From: DAIMZM01 sp036733985
GTDB lineage: Bacteria; Bacillota; Dehalobacteriia; UBA4068
NCBI GenBank assembly: GCA_036733985.1
Contig: DAIMZM010000081.1
Coordinates: 1-11,407, forward strand
Direction of reading: 5' to 3'
DNA: 11,407 nt
Position numbers and translations under genes: made by a program. The notes below the pieces were generated by a model. It was not told the DNA's origin. It searched no databases and saw nothing but the letters and a program-made list of their open reading frames with translations. Below, piece by piece: positions 7,322 to 11,407 of the stretch. Each line of letters starts with the position of its first letter. The first letter of the stretch is position 1.

Positions 7322-7903
7322 ATGAAACAAATTTTACTCTTGCTGCCCCAGGGCGTTGAGCTGTTGGAGGCAGCCGCTTTCATCGATGTTTTCGGCTGGG
7401 ATGCCCTCCTGGGCAGCCGGTCTTGCCGCCTGCTCAGCGCCGGGCCGGAGCAGCCCCTGAAGCCCGGCTTTGGCCCCGGCCTCCTGCCGCCGCTGACTTT
7501 CGGCCAGATCCGGGCGGCGGATTTTGCCGCCCTGGCCCTGCCCGGCGGCTTCCCCCGCCACGGCTATCTGCGAAAAGCGGAACCAAGCCTGCTGGCATTG
7601 ATCCGGGATTTCCATAGCCTGGGCCGGCCCCTGGCCGCCGTCTGCACCGGCAGCCTGCTGCTGGCAAAAGCCGGTATCCTCTCAGGCCGCCCCGCTGCCA
7701 CCTATAGCGGCTGGGGCACGGATTTCCCTGACCGCCTGGCGGCCGCGGGGGCGGTTTTCTCCCCGGAACCTCTGGTGCGCTCAGGTACGATCATCACCGC
7801 CAGCTGCCCCGGCCAGGCAGTCAACGCCGCCCTGGCTCTGCTGGAAGCGGTGACCTCAGGGGCAAACGCCGCCCGGATCCGGCAGATCATGGGCTTTGCC
7901 TGA
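7322..7903 (+). CDS. DJ-1/PfpI family protein
   Basis: The 193 residues have the full DJ-1/PfpI fold length. The N-terminus KQILLLLPQGVELLEAAAFID is the usual first strand and turn, with Glu16 where the acid that polarises the catalytic cysteine is found. LALPGGFPRHGYL (71-83) is the conserved glycine turn. The nucleophile elbow AAVCTGSLLLAKAGIL (105-120) puts the reactive Cys at 108. TIITASCPGQAVNAALALLE (156-175) is the C-terminal signature. The His often found after the elbow is replaced in AATYSGWG, so protease or glyoxalase activity cannot be assumed; these proteins include chaperones, deglycases and stress proteins. ATG 7322 fits the fold, but no clear ribosome binding site is visible (the upstream stretch is GGTTTTTTCTGCTT). 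It appears to be a single-gene unit ending at the terminator at 7926-7956. Confidence 0.88.
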   Translation: MKQILLLLPQGVELLEAAAFIDVFGWDALLGSRSCRLLSAGPEQPLKPGFGPGLLPPLTFGQIRAADFAALALPGGFPRHGYLRKAEPSLLALIRDFHSLGRPLAAVCTGSLLLAKAGILSGRPAATYSGWGTDFPDRLAAAGAVFSPEPLVRSGTIITASCPGQAVNAALALLEAVTSGANAARIRQIMGFA

Positions 7904-7925
7904 GCCGGCCCCCTTCCCCTCGCCT

Positions 7926-7956
7926 AAAAGCCCCTTTCCGCGGAAAGGGGCTTTTT
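7926..7956 (+). terminator. intrinsic terminator after the DJ-1/PfpI gene
   Basis: AAAAGCCCCTTTCC (7926-7939) pairs with GGAAAGGGGCTTTT (7942-7955), a 14-bp perfect stem around a very tight centre (in practice a CGCG loop), ending in five Ts (7952-7956). It starts 22 bases after the stop codon. The stem is flanked by A on one side and T on the other, so it could also stop leftward transcription. Confidence 0.92.
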
Positions 7957-8017
7957 AGCGGCAGGCCGGTGGGCCTGGTTTAGGGGCAGTCTGGGGGCAT
8001 CAGCCAAGCGCCTGCCG

Positions 8018-8025
8018 CATACATT
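8018..8025 (+). promoter_or_regulatory. sigma-E-like -10 element before spoIIP
   Basis: CATACATT at 8018-8025 matches the -10 consensus (CATACA-T) known for the Bacillus mother-cell factor sigma-E, which controls spoIIP there. The -35 region (GGCATCA, about 7997-8003) matches only partly. The expected start of transcription, about 8031, falls at the ATG at 8032, which would make a leaderless mRNA; that fits the absence of a ribosome binding site. An 8-base match can occur by chance. Confidence 0.35.
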
Positions 8026-8031
8026 TAGCTT

Positions 8032-8898
8032 ATGCGGAAGAAAACCTGGGGGCGGCAGCCGCTTTGGCCTTGGCTGACCGCGCTATTGCTCATATCCCTG
8101 CTGTTGGGCGGCGTGCTGCTGCCCCGGACGCCCCTTAAGCGTTGCTACGAGCCGGGGGAACTGATTTTAGCATCCACCCTGCCGGCAAGCGGGGCCGTGG
8201 CCGCTCTGGCCATCCCTGATGCGGACAGCCCTGTTGTCCAGACCCTGGGGGGCGAAGAAAGCCTGCTGGTGCTGGCCCCGGCCAAGAAAGACCAAGCCAA
8301 ACCGAAAGGCGAGCCTCAGGCGGTCATTTACTGCACCCATACCAGCGAGAATTACGCCGGGGAAAAACGGGTCAACGGCAAGCCCGGCGGGGTGATGCAG
8401 GCGGCCCAGGCCATTGCCGACGGCCTGGAAGCCCGGGGCGTGGCGGTGATCCTGGATGAATCCATTCATGATAGCCCCAGCTACGATACGGCCTATGCCG
8501 CTTCCCTGGCCTCTATCACCGCTATCAAGAAGCGCTACCCGGATATTGAGCTATATGTAGACGTACACCGGGACGCTACCATCGAAGGGGTCAACACCCG
8601 CTTTACCAGCCAGAACGGCTCTTTTGCCAAAATCATGCTGGTCATCGGCACGGATGAAACCTATGAACATCCCCATTGGCAGCGGAACCAGGATTTCGCC
8701 TACACGGTCTATGAGGAGCTGAACGATCTGGCCCCCGGTATCACCCGGAACCCCCGCACCAGCTCCAACCGGTACAATCAGCAGATCGCGGATAAAGCCA
8801 TCCTGGTGGAGATCGGCAGCGATTCCAATACGGCGGCTGAAGCGGTGCGCTCGGCGGAAATCCTGGCTGAAGCCTTGGCCAATGTGATGGGCTGGTAG
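8032..8898 (+). CDS. spoIIP: stage II sporulation protein P (SpoIIP), cell-wall amidase
   Basis: SpoIIP is an N-acetylmuramoyl-L-alanine amidase/endopeptidase that, with SpoIID and SpoIIM, thins septal peptidoglycan so the mother-cell membrane can engulf the forespore. The protein has a short basic start, one membrane segment (about 13-30) and then an extracytoplasmic enzyme domain. Conserved elements are CTHTSENYAG (101-110, with His103 and Glu106), ELYVDVHRDA (173-182, with His179) and the C-terminal ELNDLAPGITR, SNRYNQQIADKAILVEIGS (246-263, with Glu260) and NTAAEA. These are the expected zinc-site and active-site residues. At 288 residues it is shorter than the roughly 330-400 usual for the family; the missing part is the linker between the membrane segment and the amidase domain. 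The usual gpr neighbour is absent here. No ribosome binding site precedes the ATG. It converges on the next gene with one base between stops. Confidence 0.93.
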   Translation: MRKKTWGRQPLWPWLTALLLISLLLGGVLLPRTPLKRCYEPGELILASTLPASGAVAALAIPDADSPVVQTLGGEESLLVLAPAKKDQAKPKGEPQAVIYCTHTSENYAGEKRVNGKPGGVMQAAQAIADGLEARGVAVILDESIHDSPSYDTAYAASLASITAIKKRYPDIELYVDVHRDATIEGVNTRFTSQNGSFAKIMLVIGTDETYEHPHWQRNQDFAYTVYEELNDLAPGITRNPRTSSNRYNQQIADKAILVEIGSDSNTAAEAVRSAEILAEALANVMGW

Positions 8899-8899
8899 G

Positions 8900-9676
8900 C
8901 TAATACCCGGCCAGCCAGCCGATAAGCAGCAGCAAGCCGTAAACCGCCGGCTGATGCAGGACATAGACGATCAGCGCATGCCTGCCGAAGAACATAAAGG
9001 GGCGCAGCCCTTTTCCCTGGCCATGCTTTGGGAAACAGCTGCGCCTTTCCTGATAGAGCAGGCTGCCGGACACAGCCGCGCCGGCCAGGAAATAACCCAT
9101 CCAGGGCAGGACGGGATAATAATCCGCGGAATAAGCGCCGCCGCCCACGCCCAGAATAAAGGGGAGCAGCCCGGCCCAGGCACTGGGATGGGCCTGGAAA
9201 TAGACGCCGCCGGCGGCCATGGCCAGCCCCAAGGCCAGCACCAGGCCCTTGGGCAAGCGGCGGAGAAAGGCATAAGCCAAGATGGACGAAGCCAGCAAAT
9301 GCAGGATGCCGAAACGGATGATAAAATGATCCTGATAACCGCTGAGCTGATCCATGGCCCAAGTGGCAAGGGTCAGCAGCAGGGCCACCAAAAGCAGCTT
9401 CAAACCCCGCTTCAGGTTGGATGCGGAAAAAGAGCAGCTCAGGCCGGAAATACCGATAAAGCAAGCCAGGGCCAGGGCCTGGACGGTTTTCCGCAGCGGA
9501 TGGAACCAGTAGAAATTCAGGGCAAAATCCCCCAGGGTGAAGAGCAGGCCGGACCCGCCCGCTGGGAACCAGGCTTCCAGAAAAACAAAGCCCAGGTCAA
9601 ACAGGAGATGATCCATGATCATCAGCGTCACGCAAAAACCGCGGATGAAATCCAGCTCCCAAATCCGTTGCCGCAT
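8900..9676 (-). CDS. DUF1624/HGSNAT-type membrane acyltransferase-like protein
   Basis: The protein (258 residues) is polytopic, with about seven to eight membrane segments. The start ELDFIRGFCVTLMIMDHLLFDLG is the signature of the heparan-alpha-glucosaminide N-acetyltransferase catalytic (DUF1624) family, with Asp9, Arg12, Gly13 and His23. FGILHLLASS near the middle and GRHALIVYVLHQPAVYG at the C-terminus are further conserved family segments. Members in Bacillota are thought to acylate an envelope sugar or lipid, but the substrate is not known. I chose ATG 9676 because GAAAGGAG lies just upstream (about six bases away); a longer in-frame ATG at 9739 has no ribosome binding site and lies upstream of the likely -10 box. 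The gene ends one base from the end of spoIIP, with no clear terminator between them. Confidence 0.85.
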   Translation of the reverse strand: MRQRIWELDFIRGFCVTLMIMDHLLFDLGFVFLEAWFPAGGSGLLFTLGDFALNFYWFHPLRKTVQALALACFIGISGLSCSFSASNLKRGLKLLLVALLLTLATWAMDQLSGYQDHFIIRFGILHLLASSILAYAFLRRLPKGLVLALGLAMAAGGVYFQAHPSAWAGLLPFILGVGGGAYSADYYPVLPWMGYFLAGAAVSGSLLYQERRSCFPKHGQGKGLRPFMFFGRHALIVYVLHQPAVYGLLLLIGWLAGY

Positions 9677-9718
9677 AGGAACTCCTTTCCCTTGCCTCGC
9701 CGTTAACCCCTTTATTCT

Positions 9719-9749
9719 ATCATATCCGCTGAAAAACAAAAAGTGGCAA
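9719..9749 (-). promoter_or_regulatory. candidate promoter of the DUF1624 membrane protein gene
   Basis: On the minus strand TTGCCA (9744-9749, 5 of 6 to the -35 consensus) precedes TATGAT (9719-9724, 5 of 6 to the -10). The spacer is 19 bases, longer than the ideal 17, so strength is uncertain. Transcription would start near 9712, about 36 bases before the ATG. Confidence 0.4.
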
Positions 9750-9771
9750 AATCACAGGGTTGTGGTATAAT
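9743..9771 (+). promoter_or_regulatory. candidate rightward promoter reading into the hairpin cluster
   Basis: GTGGCA (9743-9748, 4 of 6) and a perfect TATAAT (9766-9771) are 17 bases apart. The -10 lies in the outer arm of the first hairpin. A transcript from here would carry all three hairpins and lead towards murJ, about 200 bases away. The -35 bases overlap those of the leftward promoter on the other strand. Confidence 0.35.
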
Positions 9772-9875
9772 AGCGCTAAACACAAAATCTTTGATTTTGT
9801 GAATTAGCGCCTATTTTATACCCGATTGTTGCGAAGCAACAGAGGCATGACCGCTTGCGGTCATGGTATAATAGC
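9764..9875. repeat. cluster of three tandem hairpins flanked by an 11-bp direct repeat
   Basis: Hairpin 1 (9764-9822): CACAAAATC pairs with GATTTTGTG around TTT, then GCGCTAA with TTAGCGC, then GGTATAATA with the imperfect TATTTTATACC, about 25 bp in all. Hairpin 2 (9827-9841): TGTTGC-GAA-GCAACA. Hairpin 3 (9846-9865): CATGACCGC-TT-GCGGTCATG, 9 bp perfect. The 11-mer GGTATAATAGC opens hairpin 1 (9764-9774) and recurs just after hairpin 3 (9865-9875), 101 bases later. None of the hairpins is followed by a T-run, so they are not terminators. They look like palindromic units of an intergenic repeat family, or a structured leader for murJ. Confidence 0.75.
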
Positions 9876-9942
9876 TGCACAAGCCGGAATCCTTGCCCGC
9901 CCTAAAATTTCCCCCCAACCCCTACCCCCGGCCGGACAAGTA

Positions 9943-9951
9943 TGCTATAAT
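9943..9951 (+). promoter_or_regulatory. extended -10 promoter of murJ
   Basis: TGCTATAAT (9943-9951) is a TG-n-TATAAT extended -10 element. The -35 position holds only C-rich sequence, which an extended -10 can compensate for. Transcription would start near 9958, about 24 bases before the ATG. Confidence 0.6.
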
Positions 9952-9981
9952 ATATTGTTGATTCCATCTAAGGAGCATTGC

Positions 9982-11407
9982 ATGGTTAAACTGGAAAAAA
10001 GCCTGGTGATCAAAGCCGCCGGGCTGCTGATGATGGTGCAGGTGCTGTCCCGGGTGCTGGGCTATGCCCGGATCGTCATCTTGCAGAATATTTTTGGCCA
10101 GGGTTATATTACCGACGCCTATACCGCCGCCTTCCGCATCCCGGATTTTCTCTATACCGTGCTGATCGGCGGGGGCATTTCCGCCGCCTTCATCCCGGTG
10201 TTTTCCTCCTATATTGCCCGGAAGGAGCAGCGGGAAGCCTGGCGGGTCAACGCCATCTTTTCCAGCTGGGTGCTGCTGCTGATGCTGGCCGGCATCAGCC
10301 TGGCCCTGGTCTTTGCCCGGCCCCTGATGGCTGCTTTGACCAGCTATAGCGGCAGCCAGCTGGATCTGCCCACGGTACTGACCCGCATCACCCTGGCCCA
10401 GGCTCTGTTCATGGCCCTTTCCGCCATTGCCACCGGCATTTTGCAGTCCTTCCAGCATTTCACCTGGCCGGCCATTGGCACCCTGCTCTATAATGTCAGC
10501 ATTATCCTGGGAGGCCTGCTGCTGGTGAAGCCCATCGAGGCCGCTTATCCCGGCTACGGCGTGGCCGGCTTTTCCCTGGGCGTGGTAGTGGGCGCGGTGC
10601 TGACCCTGGCGGTACAGATCCCCACCCTGCGCAAAGTGGGCTTTTCCTACGCGCCCAGCCTGGATACTCATCATCCCGGCCTCCGGAAGCTGGTGCTGCT
10701 GATGATCCCGGCCCTGATCGGCCTTTCCGTGGGCCAGATCAATCTGTTCGTCACCCAATATCTGGCCACCGGCCTGGCGGAAGGCACCCTGACCGCTCTG
10801 ATCACGGCCAACAGCTTTTTCCAGCTGCCTTACGGCGTCTTTGCCATTTCCATCTGCACGGCCATTTTCCCCACCATGGCGGCCCAGGCCGCCGTGGGAG
10901 AAATGGACGGCTTGAAAAGCTCCCTGTCCATGGCCCTCCGGAATATCAGCTTTGTGCTGCTGCCCTCGGCCATCGGCCTGATCATGCTCAGGGAGCCCAT
11001 TATCCGCCTGCTCTTTGAGTTTTCCGGTAAATTCACGCCGGAGATGACCATGGTCACGGCGGACGCCCTGCTCTACTATTGCCTGGGCCTGATCCCTTAC
11101 GGCGCGGTCATGGCGCTCTGCCGGGGCTTTTTCGCCATCCAGAACACCCTGACGCCGGTGCTGGTTTCGGTGCTGGCCATTGGCGTGAATGTGGTCCTGT
11201 CCATCGTCCTGGTGGATCCCCTGGGCCACCGGGGCCTGGCCCTGGCCTATTCCCTGGCCAATTTTGCCCAGGCCGGGCTGCTGCTGGTCTTCCTCCGGAA
11301 GAAGATCGGGGCCATGGATTTACGGCATATCCTGACTTCCCTGGGCAAAACCGCCATTGCCTCGGCCTTGATGGCCCTGATGGTCTGGCTCACGGCCCTG
11401 GGCGCGG
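9982..11407 (+). CDS. murJ: MurJ/MviN-family lipid flippase (3' end beyond window)
   Basis: The frame is open for 475 codons to the right edge, so the gene is incomplete. The family moves the lipid-linked peptidoglycan precursor lipid II across the membrane. The N-terminal signature is clear: SRVLGYARIVILQNIFGQ (23-40), ITDAYTAAFRIPDFLYTVL (43-61) and GGISAAFIPVFSSYIARK (64-81). QLPYGVFAISICTAIFPTMA (281-300) is the conserved later segment. Many strongly hydrophobic segments are seen, in keeping with the 14-helix MOP fold. Arg24, Arg30 and Asp45 align with E. coli Arg18, Arg24 and Asp39. The positions matching E. coli Arg52 and Asp269-Arg270 appear instead to be Tyr58 and Asn277-Ser278, so this may be a divergent clade or paralogue. 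ATG 9982 has AAGGAG at 9970-9975, six bases upstream, and follows the extended -10 promoter at 9943. Confidence 0.88.
   Translation, partial: MVKLEKSLVIKAAGLLMMVQVLSRVLGYARIVILQNIFGQGYITDAYTAAFRIPDFLYTVLIGGGISAAFIPVFSSYIARKEQREAWRVNAIFSSWVLLLMLAGISLALVFARPLMAALTSYSGSQLDLPTVLTRITLAQALFMALSAIATGILQSFQHFTWPAIGTLLYNVSIILGGLLLVKPIEAAYPGYGVAGFSLGVVVGAVLTLAVQIPTLRKVGFSYAPSLDTHHPGLRKLVLLMIPALIGLSVGQINLFVTQYLATGLAEGTLTALITANSFFQLPYGVFAISICTAIFPTMAAQAAVGEMDGLKSSLSMALRNISFVLLPSAIGLIMLREPIIRLLFEFSGKFTPEMTMVTADALLYYCLGLIPYGAVMALCRGFFAIQNTLTPVLVSVLAIGVNVVLSIVLVDPLGHRGLALAYSLANFAQAGLLLVFLRKKIGAMDLRHILTSLGKTAIASALMALMVWLTALGA

Larger units (their letters stand above)
9677..9981. other. 305-base intergenic region between two divergent genes
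   Basis: No credible gene lies here. From left to right it holds the ribosome binding site and likely promoter of the leftward membrane protein gene, a candidate rightward promoter, three hairpins in a row (9764-9865), a C-rich tract with several runs of C (about 9911-9932), and the extended -10 promoter and AAGGAG ribosome binding site (9970-9975) of murJ. Confidence 0.8.

Noticed and set aside
7962..7977. CAGGCC-GGTG-GGCCTG hairpin after the terminator
   Set aside because: A short 6-bp stem without a T-run; it adds nothing clear beyond the strong terminator just upstream.
8890..8916. possible terminator GGCTGG...CCAGCC between spoIIP and the converging gene
   Set aside because: Only a 6-bp stem with a 15-base loop and no T-run in either direction.
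8954..9706. 250-codon plus-strand open frame
   Set aside because: The composition is rich in Gln, Gly and Ala with no motif; the minus-strand DUF1624 membrane protein explains the region.
9867..9872. promoter at the second GGTATAATAGC copy
   Set aside because: There is no acceptable -35 (GGCATG) and no extended -10; murJ has its own extended -10 closer to the start.
9922..11229. 435-codon open frame on the minus strand opposite murJ
   Set aside because: Same shadow effect: the translation is rich in Gln, Gly and His without domains, and the plus strand has clear MurJ motifs.

Overview
The window suggests a GC-rich, endospore-forming anaerobe of the Bacillota (Clostridia or a related class). 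The pointers are a SpoIIP sporulation amidase, an S-layer-homology (SLH) surface protein, an oxygen-sensitive indolepyruvate:ferredoxin oxidoreductase, and clear sigma-A type promoters with AGGAGG-like ribosome binding sites. This is inferred from gene content and codon style (heavy use of CTG, GCC and GGC); I did not run a taxonomic search. I saw no rRNA, tRNA, CRISPR array, transposase or phage gene.

Layout. Positions 1-2301 (minus strand, cut by the left edge) encode a secreted SLH protein with two beta-helix-like parts joined by a glycine-rich hinge. A 284-base intergenic region then carries two diverging promoters: one leftward for the SLH gene and a near-consensus one rightward for iorA. 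iorA and iorB (2586-4946) abut as TAAATG and encode the two subunits of indolepyruvate ferredoxin oxidoreductase. After a GC-rich hairpin without a U-tract come a diacylglycerol/lipid kinase (5053-6033) and a ten-helix EamA transporter (6014-7000), which overlap by 20 bases. A 66-residue unknown protein (6990-7190, minus) overlaps the end of the transporter gene tail to tail. A DJ-1/PfpI protein (7322-7903) follows and ends at a strong intrinsic terminator. Next are spoIIP (8032-8898) and, convergent with a 1-base gap, an acyltransferase-like membrane protein of the DUF1624/HGSNAT type (8900-9676, minus). A 305-base intergenic region with three hairpins in a row leads to a MurJ/MviN flippase gene (9982 to the right edge, incomplete).

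How the genes fit together. iorAB would pass electrons from aryl-pyruvates (amino-acid fermentation) to ferredoxin. Several other genes concern the cell envelope: the SLH protein, lipid kinase, SpoIIP, membrane acyltransferase and MurJ. I see no single multi-gene system joining all of them. This looks mainly like a core-genome segment. The points most worth a second look are the hairpin cluster before murJ, the loss of two canonical MurJ arginines, the signal arrangement before spoIIP, and the hairpin between iorB and the lipid kinase. The two largest edge genes are read open to the window ends, so their full lengths are unknown.
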